A stretch of 64,000 bases of DNA from Pseudomonas inefficax (GTDB lineage Bacteria; Pseudomonadota; Gammaproteobacteria; Pseudomonadales; Pseudomonadaceae), in NCBI RefSeq assembly GCF_900277125.1, contig NZ_OPYN01000187.1, forward strand, positions 124,001-188,000, written 5' to 3'. Both the position numbers and the translations under genes were made by a program. The notes below the pieces were generated by a model, which ran no database searches, was not told the DNA's origin, and saw only the letters and a program-made list of their open reading frames with translations. Shown here one piece after another: positions 1-7,836 of the stretch (positions are counted from its first letter, which is position 1; the number at the start of each line of letters is the position of its first letter).

Positions 1-421
1 GCACCAGCTCTGGCAGGTCGAAGTCCTCCACATAGCGCGCCAGCGGCATGCCCGGCACCTCGTCCACCCGCACCCCCAGCAACTGCGCAGCGGCACGGTT
101 GGCGGCGACAATGCTGCCGCCCATGTCAATCGACAGCACCGGGAAGTCCAGCGCCCCCAGCAGCGCATTCAGCTCCATGTGCCGGCGCTCGCTGGGCATC
201 AGCCCCACACGCTTGACGCCGAATACCCCGGCAATCGCCTCGAACTTCGGTCGCAGCGCCTGGAACTGCAAATTGATCAGGTTCGGGCAATGCAGGTAGA
301 TGGCGTTGCCATGGTCACCGCCCACCTCGCCGCGCAGCACGTTGATGCCGTACTCCACCAGCAGGTTGAGGATGTCGCGCAGGATGCCAATACGGTTCTG
401 GCAATGCACTTTGATACGCAT
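1..421 (-). CDS. phhR: PhhR, TyrR-like regulator of aromatic amino-acid catabolism (5' part)
   Basis: N-terminal 140 codons; the rest lies beyond the left edge. The protein starts MRIKVHCQNRIGILRDI, an ACT-type ligand-binding domain as in TyrR, and runs into a PAS-like segment (VLSIDMGGSIVAANRAAAQL, about residues 88-107). In the family a central AAA+ domain and a C-terminal HTH follow; they are not visible here. PhhR activates phhA-phhB and other aromatic amino-acid genes in response to phenylalanine or tyrosine. It is divergent from phhA, with a TyrR-type box in the shared 256-bp intergenic region. The start is the ATG at 421-419, which gives the expected ACT N-terminus. Confidence 0.9.
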   Translation of the reverse strand, partial: MRIKVHCQNRIGILRDILNLLVEYGINVLRGEVGGDHGNAIYLHCPNLINLQFQALRPKFEAIAGVFGVKRVGLMPSERRHMELNALLGALDFPVLSIDMGGSIVAANRAAAQLLGVRVDEVPGMPLARYVEDFDLPELV

Positions 422-540
422 GAAGGCTCTCGAAGCGCCAATGTTTTTCAACACCGCGCGGAAAAGTCGTAAAGATAAGCTGACAAAAACAGCCGAAGCT
501 TCAGCCAGATACCTCGGATTTTCCGACACCTGCGCCTTTT

Positions 541-558
541 TGTAAAATTATCGTTACA
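541..558. promoter_or_regulatory. PhhR/TyrR-type box upstream of phhA
   Basis: TGTAAA-N6-GTTACA, one base from the TyrR consensus TGTAAA-N6-TTTACA. It lies 119 bp upstream of the phhA start and 119 bp upstream of the phhR start, so it could serve both genes. No good sigma-54 -24/-12 element was found between it and phhA. The site is directly visible; PhhR binding is inferred from the adjacent regulator gene. Confidence 0.75.
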
Positions 559-677
559 AAAACATCGCCAAAAGCCAATACCAGCCACGGGCCAACCACG
601 TGCAAAGTGGCCTGCGAAGGGATATTCCTTGGGTATGTCCTGCACATAACAAGAAAAGCCCTCACCAGGAGAGCCAC

Positions 678-1466
678 ATGAAACAGACGCAATACGTGGC
701 ACGCGAGCCCGATGCGCATGGTTTTATCGATTACCCGCAGCAAGAGCATGCGGTATGGAACACCTTGATCACCCGTCAGCTGAAAGTGATCGAAGGCCGT
801 GCGTGCCAGGAATACCTGGACGGCATCGACCAGCTCAAGCTGCCCCATGACCGTATTCCGCAACTGGGCGAGATCAACAAGGTGCTGGGCGCCACCACCG
901 GTTGGCAGGTTGCCCGGGTGCCGGCGCTGATACCCTTCCAGACCTTCTTCGAACTGCTGGCCAGCAAGCGCTTCCCGGTGGCCACCTTCATCCGCACCCC
1001 GGAAGAGCTGGACTACCTGCAGGAGCCCGATATCTTCCACGAGATCTTCGGCCACTGCCCGCTGCTGACCAACCCCTGGTTCGCCGAATTCACCCATACC
1101 TACGGCAAGCTCGGCCTGGCCGCGACCAAGGAACAACGCGTGTACCTGGCGCGCCTGTACTGGATGACCATCGAGTTCGGCCTGATGGAAACCGCGCAGG
1201 GCCGCAAGATCTATGGTGGAGGCATTCTCTCGTCGCCAAAGGAGACCGTCTACAGTCTGTCTGACGAGCCCGAGCACCAGGCCTTCGACCCGATCGAGGC
1301 CATGCGCACACCGTATCGCATCGACATCCTGCAGCCGCTGTATTTCGTGCTGCCGAACATGAAGCGCCTGTTCGACCTGGCCCACGAAGACATCATGGGC
1401 ATGGTTCACAAAGCCATGCAGCTGGGCCTGCACGCACCGAAGTTTCCACCCAAGGTCGCTGCCTGA
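678..1466 (+). CDS. phhA: Phenylalanine-4-hydroxylase
   Basis: 262 residues, the usual length of the bacterial monomeric enzyme. It converts phenylalanine to tyrosine with tetrahydrobiopterin (or -monapterin), iron and O2. The iron-binding region is clear: DIFHEIFGHCPLL (two histidines) and, about 45 residues later, the Glu in YWMTIEFGL. The ATG at 678 follows AGGAGAG; longer readings start inside the non-conserved leader. phhB follows after 39 bp, so the two are cotranscribed. This is the entry step of phenylalanine catabolism and is probably PhhR-activated. Confidence 0.97.
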   Translation: MKQTQYVAREPDAHGFIDYPQQEHAVWNTLITRQLKVIEGRACQEYLDGIDQLKLPHDRIPQLGEINKVLGATTGWQVARVPALIPFQTFFELLASKRFPVATFIRTPEELDYLQEPDIFHEIFGHCPLLTNPWFAEFTHTYGKLGLAATKEQRVYLARLYWMTIEFGLMETAQGRKIYGGGILSSPKETVYSLSDEPEHQAFDPIEAMRTPYRIDILQPLYFVLPNMKRLFDLAHEDIMGMVHKAMQLGLHAPKFPPKVAA

Positions 1467-1505
1467 GCGACCTTGCCGATAACAACTCGAACCGGAAAAC
1501 ACCAC

Positions 1506-1862
1506 ATGAATGCCTTGAACCAAGCCCATTGCGAAGCCTGCCGCGCCGACGCACCCAAGGTCACCGACGAAGAGCTGGCCGAGCTGATTCGCGAAATCCC
1601 GGACTGGAACATCGAAGTACGTGACGGCCACATGGAGCTGGAGCGCGTGTTCCTGTTCAAGAACTTCAAGCACGCCCTGGCGTTCACCAATGCCGTGGGC
1701 GAGATCGCCGAAGCCGAAGGCCACCACCCGGGCCTGCTGACCGAGTGGGGCAAGGTCACCGTGACCTGGTGGAGCCACTCGATCAAAGGCCTGCACCGCA
1801 ATGACTTCATCATGTGTGCGCGTACTGACAAGGTGGCGGAGACGGCTGAAGGCCGCAAGTAA
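1506..1862 (+). CDS. phhB: Pterin-4a-carbinolamine dehydratase
   Basis: 118 residues. The enzyme dehydrates 4a-hydroxytetrahydropterin so that the PhhA cofactor can be re-reduced. The family signature around EAEGHHPGLLTEWGKVTVTW carries the HH pair and the W of the active site. The start used is the ATG at 1506 (MNALNQAHCEAC), which matches known PhhB N-termini; the in-frame upstream reading lacks conservation. It is the second gene of the phhAB operon and ends just before an intrinsic terminator. Confidence 0.96.
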   Translation: MNALNQAHCEACRADAPKVTDEELAELIREIPDWNIEVRDGHMELERVFLFKNFKHALAFTNAVGEIAEAEGHHPGLLTEWGKVTVTWWSHSIKGLHRNDFIMCARTDKVAETAEGRK

Positions 1863-1872
1863 GCACTGAAAG

Positions 1873-1899
1873 AATGGGGCCCGGTGGCCCCATTTTTTA
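1873..1899 (+). terminator. Intrinsic terminator of phhAB
   Basis: A 9-bp stem (AATGGGGCC / GGCCCCATT) with a CGGT loop, running into a T tract. It begins 10 bases after the phhB stop. Confidence 0.85.
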
Positions 1900-2052
1900 C
1901 GGCAAAAACGTCCGCTGTTCGCCCGCAAAACCGACCAACGATCGGCAAAAAATCCAAACTGTCATCCAGACTTGTGTATCCTGCCCTTGCTTCGCGAAGC
2001 CCCAAACGCGCCTGGCGCAGACTTTTCACTCACACTTGCGAGGAACGACGAG

Positions 2053-2181
2053 ATGCATGAAATCCCGAATCTTCCCTTCCCAAGCCTGAACCCAGAAGAG
2101 CCAACCGTGACCGTTCACGCCGAACCGGCAGCTGCCGTCGAGCAGGATGGTGACGATCAATCCAGCGCTGACCAGGAATAA
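2053..2181 (+). CDS. Small acidic protein, 42 residues, unknown function
   Basis: I do not recognise this family. The peptide starts MHEIPNLPFPSLNPEEP and ends in a strongly acidic tail (EQDGDDQSSADQE) with no membrane segment or cysteine. A GAGGAA ribosome binding site lies 8 bases before the ATG, which supports real translation. It sits in a 410-bp gap between the phhAB terminator and an MFS gene on the same strand, so it probably has its own promoter. It could also be a leader ORF or non-coding; conservation in relatives would decide. Confidence 0.5.
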   Translation: MHEIPNLPFPSLNPEEPTVTVHAEPAAAVEQDGDDQSSADQE

Positions 2182-2272
2182 CCGCGCATCCCCCGACTGT
2201 GTGAAAACGGCTGACCTGCGGGCTACCCCCGTCATCACGTTTTCACACCGTCCAGAACCCACGTAGGTCCTC

Positions 2273-3469
2273 ATGCCCCACTCACCGCGCCCCCTTGCGG
2301 TTACCCTGCAAGTCGTCTCCATCGTCCTCTTCACCTTCATCGGCTACCTGAACATCGGCATCCCGCTGGCCGTATTGCCTGGCTATGTGCACAACGACCT
2401 GGGCTTCAGTGCCGTGGTCGCGGGCCTGGTGATCAGCGTGCAGTACCTGGCCACCCTGCTCAGCCGCCCCACCGCCAGCCGCATCATCGACAACCACGGC
2501 AGCAAGAAGGCAGTCATGTATGGCCTGGCCGGCTGCGGGCTCAGCGGGGTGTTCATGCTGGCCTGCGCCTTCCTCACTCACCTGCCCTGGCTGAGCCTTG
2601 CCTGCCTGCTGGTCGGCCGCCTGGTGCTCGGCAGCGCCGAAAGCCTGGTGGGCTCCGGTGCAATTGGCTGGGGCATTGGCCGCGTAGGTGCCGAAAACAC
2701 GGCCAAGGTCATTTCCTGGAACGGCATCGCCAGCTATGGCGCGCTGGCCATCGGCGCTCCGTTGGGCGTGCTGATGGTCAAGGGCCTGGGGCTGTGGAGC
2801 ATGGGCATAAGCATCATTCTGCTGTGTGCGCTCGGCTTGCTGCTGGCCTGGCCCAAACAGGCCGCGCCGATCGTCAGTGGCGTGCGCCTGCCATTCCTGA
2901 GGGTGCTGGGCAAGGTGTTCCCGCACGGCTCGGGGCTTGCACTGGGCTCGATCGGCTTTGGCACCATCGCCACCTTCATCACCTTGTATTACGCCAGCCG
3001 TGGCTGGGCCAATGCGGCATTGACCCTGAGCCTGTTCGGCGCCAGCTTCATCAGTGCGCGACTGCTGTTCGGCAACCTGATCAACCGGCTTGGCGGGTTC
3101 CGGGTGGCGATCGCCTGCCTGTCGGTGGAAACGCTTGGGCTGCTGATGCTGTGGCTGGCACCCAGTGCCGAACTGGCGTTGGCGGGGGCTGCGCTGAGCG
3201 GGTTCGGCTTCTCGCTGGTGTTCCCGGCGTTGGGCGTGGAGGCGGTGAACCAGGTGTCGGCAGCCAACCGTGGGGCGGCGGTGGGGGCTTATTCGCTGTT
3301 CATCGATTTGTCGCTGGGGGTGACCGGGCCGCTGGTGGGCGCGGTGGCGGCGGGGTTCGGGTTTGCTTCGATGTTTCTGTTTGCGGCAGCTGCGGCGGCT
3401 TGCGGGCTGGTGTTGAGCCTGTATCTGTACCACCAGGCATCATCTTCAAGGCATGCACGGGACCTGTAG
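2273..3469 (+). CDS. MFS transporter, YfcJ/YhhS type
   Basis: 398 residues with about 12 hydrophobic segments and the MFS loop-2/3 signature region (SRPTASRIIDNHGSKKA, about residues 63-79). It resembles the arabinose-efflux-like YfcJ/YhhS branch of inner-membrane proton-driven exporters; the substrate is unknown. The start at 2273 has only a weak AGGT site upstream. The last residues (ARDL) run into a REP palindrome and the TAG stop at 3467-3469 is part of that palindrome, so the C-terminus may have been reset by the element. Confidence 0.85.
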   Translation: MPHSPRPLAVTLQVVSIVLFTFIGYLNIGIPLAVLPGYVHNDLGFSAVVAGLVISVQYLATLLSRPTASRIIDNHGSKKAVMYGLAGCGLSGVFMLACAFLTHLPWLSLACLLVGRLVLGSAESLVGSGAIGWGIGRVGAENTAKVISWNGIASYGALAIGAPLGVLMVKGLGLWSMGISIILLCALGLLLAWPKQAAPIVSGVRLPFLRVLGKVFPHGSGLALGSIGFGTIATFITLYYASRGWANAALTLSLFGASFISARLLFGNLINRLGGFRVAIACLSVETLGLLMLWLAPSAELALAGAALSGFGFSLVFPALGVEAVNQVSAANRGAAVGAYSLFIDLSLGVTGPLVGAVAAGFGFASMFLFAAAAAACGLVLSLYLYHQASSSRHARDL

Positions 3470-3558
3470 GAGCAGCCTTGTGCTGCGAAAAGGCCATTAC
3501 TGCCCAAGAAAATCTTTTGCTCTACCGGCCTCTTCGCAGCGCAAGGCTGCTCCTACAG
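3464..3558. repeat. REP-type inverted pair, tail-to-tail
   Basis: The left arm begins CTGTAGGAGCAGCCTTG and the right arm is its reverse complement, ending GGCTGCTCCTACAG. The heads point outward, unlike most pairs in this window. It overlaps the stop codon of the preceding MFS gene. Confidence 0.8.
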
Positions 3559-3576
3559 GGACGGCGTAAACCAGGA

Positions 3577-3593
3577 GGGCTGCAAAGCAGCCC
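3577..3593. terminator. GGGCTGC/GCAGCCC hairpin between convergent genes
   Basis: A perfect 7-bp stem with an AAA loop, in the 139-bp gap between the convergent MFS gene and the ydiJ-like gene. There is no T tract on either strand, so terminator function is uncertain. Confidence 0.4.
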
Positions 3594-3608
3594 CCTGGGC
3601 CCTTGAGG

Positions 3609-6600
3609 TCAGCGCTGGGCGTACTGCAGCACCACTTCCAGCGGGTGGCGCATCTGCCGCTCGGTCATGCGCTTGACCTGGCTGCGGCACGAGTAGCCCG
3701 TCGCCAGCGGCTCACCTTCCTTGTCCAGCTTGGTCGCCCACGACTGCTCGAAGATGGTCCGCGAGGTGTCCTGGTTGCGCGCCTCGTGCCCATAGGTGCC
3801 GGACATACCGCAGCAGCCAGTCGCCTCAGTCACCAGCTTCAGCCCCAAACGGGCGAACACCTGCTCCCACTGCTTGGTGCTGGCCGGCACATTGGTCTTC
3901 TCGGTGCAGTGCGCCATCAGGCGGAAGTTACCCGGCGCAGTCGGCGCCTGCTCGGGCAGCACATCCATCAACCACTCCTGCGGCAACAGCACCTGCGGGC
4001 AACCATCCAGGCCTGGTACTTTCTGGTACTCCTGGCGATACACCAGGGTCATCGCCGGGTCCAGGCCCACCAGCGGCACGCCGCACTCGGCCAGGGCCTT
4101 GAGCTGGGTGGCATTGCGGATCGCTGCCTTGGCGAACGCCCCAAGGAAGCCCTGAACATGCAGCGGCTTGCCGTTGGCACTGTACGGCGCCAGGAACACC
4201 CGGTGGCCCAGGCGGTGGGCCAGGTCGATGAAGGCCGACAGCAGCGGCGTCTCGAAGTAACGAGTGAAGGCGTCCTGCACCAGCACGATGCTGCGCTCGC
4301 GCTGCGCTGGAGTCAGCTCACGCAGGGCCGGTACCGTGGCCACGCCAACGCGGCAACGGGTCAGGGTGGCCTGGAAGTTGAAGCGGCTGATCAGTGGGCT
4401 GTCGACCATGCCGACCTTGTCGGCCAGCAGCTTGCTCACCCACTTCGAGCCCATCACCGCGTTGTACAGCCCAGGCGCATGGGCCAGGTACGGGATGGTG
4501 AATTCCAGCGAACCGATCAGGTAGTCACGCAGCGGGCGCTGGTAGCGGCCGTGGTACAGCTCGAGGAAGCGCGAGCGGAAGTCCGGCACGTTGACCTTGA
4601 TCGGGCATTGCCCGGCGCACGACTTGCACGCCAGGCAGCCGGCCATGGCATCGTACACCTCGTGGGAGAAGTCTTCCTGGCCCTGGCTACTCGCACGGTT
4701 GTTGCGCAAACGCGCCGGCAGGCCCTTGAGCCACGACACCTTGTTGCGCGCAGCCGCCAGTACATCGATGTTGGCCTCGCCCTGCAGGCGCAGCCATTCG
4801 CGCATCAGCGAGGCACGGCCCTTGGGCGAATGCTGGCGTTCACGGGTGGCCTTCCACGACGGGCACATGGCGTCGTTGGGGTCGTAGTTGTAGCAGGCGC
4901 CGTTGCCGTTGCAGTGCACGGCGCTAGGGAAGTCCTGCCACACGCGTTCGTCGATGGTGCGGTCGAGGTCGCCGCGCAGGGTCACGCCATCGACCTTGGT
5001 CAGGCCCTCGGCGCTGTCTGGCGGGGTGCAGATCTTGCCGGGGTTGAGCTGGTTGTGCGGGTCGAAAGCCCCCTTCAGACGCTGCAGCGCCGGGTACAGC
5101 TCGCCGAAGTATTCCGGCACGTATTCCGAGCGCAGGCCCTTGCCATGCTCACCCCACAACAAGCCGCCATAGCTTTTGGTCAGCGCCGCCACAGCGTCGG
5201 AAATCGGTTTGACCAGTGCGGCCTGGGCCGGGTCCTTCATGTCCAGCGCCGGGCGCACGTGCAGCACGCCGGCATCGACATGGCCGAACATGCCATAGGC
5301 CAGGCCATAGCCATCGAGCAGTGCACGGAAGTCGGCGATGTAGTCGGCCAGTTGCTCAGGCGGTACCGCAGTGTCTTCCACGAACGGCTGTGGGCGCACT
5401 TCGCCCTCGACGTTGCCCAGCAGGCCCACCGAACGCTTGCGCATGGTGTAGACGCGGGTCACCGCCTCGGCGCCCTCGGCCAGGGTGTGGCCCAGGCGCT
5501 CGACGCTGGTGTCGCTCTGCAGGTGCTGGATGAACGCTTGCACCATGGCATTGACCTCGGCCGGCTCGTCGCCGCAGAACTCCACCAGGTTGATGCCCAG
5601 GGTCGGTCGCTCGGGGTCAGCCGGGAAGTACTCGGCGACGCTGTGCCAGACGATATCCTTCATCGCCAGCATCAGCACCTTGGAGTCGACGGTTTCGATC
5701 GACAGCGGCTTGTGCGCCATCAGCGCGTTGGCATCACGCAGTGCATCCATGAAGCTGGTATAGCGCACGTTGACCAGCACGGCGTACTTGGGGATCGGCA
5801 GCACATTGAGCTTGGCTTCGACCACATAGCCCAGCGAGCCCTCGGCGCCGCACAGCACGCTATTGAGGTTGAAGCGGCCCTGCTCGTCGCGCAGGTGCGC
5901 CAGGTCGTAGCCAGTCAGGCAACGGTTGAGCTTGGGGAAGGTGGTTTCGATGAGGTCGGCCTGGGTTTCCTGGATGTCCCGCGCCATGCGGTACACCTCA
6001 CCGATCCGGCCAGGCGCGGCACAGGCCTGCTCCAGCGCGGCATCGTCGATCGGCAGGCTGTGCAGGCGCTCGCCACCGAGCAGCACGCTGTGCAGCTCCA
6101 GTACATGGTCGCGGGTCTTGCCATAGGTGCAGCTACCCTGGCCACTGGCGTCGGTGTTGATCATGCCGCCGACAGTGGCACGGTTGGAAGTGGACAACTC
6201 GGGGGCGAAGAACAGCCCGTGCGGCTTGAGGGCGGCGTTGAGCTGGTCCTTGACGGTACCGGCCTGCACCCGCACCCAGCGTTCCTCGACGTTGATTTCG
6301 AGGATCTTGTTCATGTGCCGTGACAGGTCGACGACGATACCGTCGGTCAGCGACTGGCCGTTGGTGCCCGTACCACCGCCGCGCGGGGTCAGCTTGACCT
6401 GCTGGAAGCGCGGCTCGGCCATCAGCGTGGCGACCCGCGCCACATCGTCGGCATCCAGCGGGAACACCGCCGCCTGTGGCAAGCGCTGGTAGATCGAGTT
6501 GTCGGTGGCCAGCACCGTACGGGTAGCGTAGTCGGCACTGATCTGGCCACGGAAGCCGCTATTGCGCAGGGCTTCGAGGAATTCGGGGTAGTTGGCGCTC

Positions 6601-6629
6601 GGGGCAACGGTCGGCAGCTGGGCGATCAT
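3609..6629 (-). CDS. ydiJ: FAD/Fe-S D-2-hydroxyglutarate dehydrogenase, YdiJ type
   Basis: 1006 residues. The N-terminal half is an FAD_binding_4/FAD-oxidase C module; the FAD loop PRGGGTGTNGQSLTDG lies at about residue 82. The C-terminal half has a ferredoxin-type motif (CLACKSCAGQCP, about residue 660) and CCG-type cysteine motifs near the end (ATGCCGMSGTYG). This is the long fused form of D-2-hydroxyacid dehydrogenase. YdiJ and Pseudomonas homologues oxidise D-2-hydroxyglutarate, a by-product of SerA and lysine catabolism, and probably pass electrons to the respiratory chain. The LysR gene upstream is divergent. The substrate assignment rests on family knowledge. Confidence 0.85.
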   Translation of the reverse strand: MIAQLPTVAPSANYPEFLEALRNSGFRGQISADYATRTVLATDNSIYQRLPQAAVFPLDADDVARVATLMAEPRFQQVKLTPRGGGTGTNGQSLTDGIVVDLSRHMNKILEINVEERWVRVQAGTVKDQLNAALKPHGLFFAPELSTSNRATVGGMINTDASGQGSCTYGKTRDHVLELHSVLLGGERLHSLPIDDAALEQACAAPGRIGEVYRMARDIQETQADLIETTFPKLNRCLTGYDLAHLRDEQGRFNLNSVLCGAEGSLGYVVEAKLNVLPIPKYAVLVNVRYTSFMDALRDANALMAHKPLSIETVDSKVLMLAMKDIVWHSVAEYFPADPERPTLGINLVEFCGDEPAEVNAMVQAFIQHLQSDTSVERLGHTLAEGAEAVTRVYTMRKRSVGLLGNVEGEVRPQPFVEDTAVPPEQLADYIADFRALLDGYGLAYGMFGHVDAGVLHVRPALDMKDPAQAALVKPISDAVAALTKSYGGLLWGEHGKGLRSEYVPEYFGELYPALQRLKGAFDPHNQLNPGKICTPPDSAEGLTKVDGVTLRGDLDRTIDERVWQDFPSAVHCNGNGACYNYDPNDAMCPSWKATRERQHSPKGRASLMREWLRLQGEANIDVLAAARNKVSWLKGLPARLRNNRASSQGQEDFSHEVYDAMAGCLACKSCAGQCPIKVNVPDFRSRFLELYHGRYQRPLRDYLIGSLEFTIPYLAHAPGLYNAVMGSKWVSKLLADKVGMVDSPLISRFNFQATLTRCRVGVATVPALRELTPAQRERSIVLVQDAFTRYFETPLLSAFIDLAHRLGHRVFLAPYSANGKPLHVQGFLGAFAKAAIRNATQLKALAECGVPLVGLDPAMTLVYRQEYQKVPGLDGCPQVLLPQEWLMDVLPEQAPTAPGNFRLMAHCTEKTNVPASTKQWEQVFARLGLKLVTEATGCCGMSGTYGHEARNQDTSRTIFEQSWATKLDKEGEPLATGYSCRSQVKRMTERQMRHPLEVVLQYAQR

Positions 6630-6781
6630 CGAAGGATGGCCTCTTGATATGGGCTAATTCACGGGATTCCTGTCGTTCCGGCATGGATGGAGGCATGCGA
6701 GGATGACGTACAGGCCAATGTTCCTGTAGTTTCGCTTCAGGGGCAAACGGATAATCCTGCCGCTAATGATGACTTTCATGA

Positions 6782-7666
6782 ATGAATTACCGCCATCTGA
6801 CCCCGTCCATGTCGTTGCTGCTGGCTTTCGAAGCCGCCGCCCGGCATGAAAGCTACACCCGCGCCGCCGCCGAACTGTCGCTGACCCAAAGCGCAGTCAG
6901 CCGCCAGGTGCAGGCATTGGAGCAGCAATTGGGCCTGACCCTGTTCCGCCGCGAGGGGCGCCAGGTGCAGCTGACCGATGTCGGCCGCCTGTACCAGCGC
7001 GAGCTCAGCGAGGCACTGGGGCGCATCCGCAGCGCCACCTTGCAGGCATTGGCCTACCAGTCGGGGGTGGGCACCTTGCGCCTGGCCACCCTGCCAACCT
7101 TTGGCTCGAAATGGCTGCTGCCACGCCTGCACGCCTTCTACAGCGCCCACCCGGGCATGCTGGTGCACATACATTCACGCATCGAAGCCATCAACTTCGA
7201 CACCAGCGAGATCGATGCCGCCATCGGCGTGGCCAGCCACGACCTGCCCGGGTTGATCTGCCATCGCCTGCATGCCGAGGAACTGGTGGTTATATTGCCG
7301 CCTGAGGCTGGCGCGCACAGCCAGAGCTGGAGCCCGGCACGCATCAGTGAAGAGGTGCTGCTGAATGTCGCCAACAACCCGCATGCCTGGGGCGAGTGGT
7401 TCTCGCACCATGGCCTGGCGCACCGGGCGATGCGCCTGGGGCCTAGCTTCGAACTGACCTCGCACCTGATCCAGGCGGTACGGGCAGGGATCGGCATCGG
7501 CCTGGTGCCGCGCATCCTGGTGGAGGAAGAACTGGCCAAGGGTGAGCTGTACAGCCCAGGGGTGGCGTTTGCCAGCCAGCGCAGCTATTACCTGATCTAC
7601 CCGCCGAGGAACGAGGCCTTGCCATCGTTGCGGGCCTTTCGCAGTTGGTTGCTGGAGCAGATCTGA
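6782..7666 (+). CDS. LysR-type regulator, GcvA-like
   Basis: 294 residues. The N-terminal winged HTH (SYTRAAAELSLTQSAVSRQV, about residues 24-43) is followed by a LysR substrate-binding domain resembling the GcvA group. It is divergent from the ydiJ-like gene across 152 bp, which makes that dehydrogenase its most likely target. The ATG at 6782 gives a normal LysR N-terminus (MNYRHLTPSMSLLLAFEAA); no strong ribosome binding site is seen. The effector is unknown. Confidence 0.85.
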   Translation: MNYRHLTPSMSLLLAFEAAARHESYTRAAAELSLTQSAVSRQVQALEQQLGLTLFRREGRQVQLTDVGRLYQRELSEALGRIRSATLQALAYQSGVGTLRLATLPTFGSKWLLPRLHAFYSAHPGMLVHIHSRIEAINFDTSEIDAAIGVASHDLPGLICHRLHAEELVVILPPEAGAHSQSWSPARISEEVLLNVANNPHAWGEWFSHHGLAHRAMRLGPSFELTSHLIQAVRAGIGIGLVPRILVEEELAKGELYSPGVAFASQRSYYLIYPPRNEALPSLRAFRSWLLEQI

Positions 7667-7675
7667 TCCCTGCCC

Positions 7676-7770
7676 CGGCGCTATCGCCGGCAAGCCAGCT
7701 CCCACACCGACCGCACCGATCTCAAGGTCTGTGGGGTACCTGTGGGAGCTGGCTTGCCGGCGATAGGGCC
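7676..7770. repeat. REP pair, CGCCGGCAAGCCAGCTCCCAC class
   Basis: Inverted arms GCTATCGCCGGCAAGCCAGC and its complement GCTGGCTTGCCGGCGATAG, heads inward. It lies between convergent genes. Confidence 0.85.
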
Positions 7771-7783
7771 AGCGCAGGCAACA

Positions 7784-7816
7784 AAAAACCCGAAGCCAGT
7801 CTCCCGGCTTCGGGTT
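7784..7816 (-). terminator. Intrinsic terminator of aroP
   Basis: On the minus strand, AACCCGAAGCC and GGCTTCGGGTT form a stem followed by T6. It is just downstream of the aroP stop. Confidence 0.85.
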
Positions 7817-7836
7817 CTCGCTACCGCCAGGGCACC

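Noticed and set aside
559..677. A sigma-54 promoter for phhA
   Set aside because: Candidate GG...GC pairs near 606-645 have wrong spacing or lack the GC; no good -24/-12 match.
501..1928. A 475-codon open frame on the minus strand
   Set aside because: Shadow of phhA-phhB on the other strand, with no family likeness.
3603..6323. A 906-codon open frame on the plus strand
   Set aside because: It is antisense to the clear FAD/Fe-S dehydrogenase; high GC content keeps opposite frames open. It shows no domain motifs.
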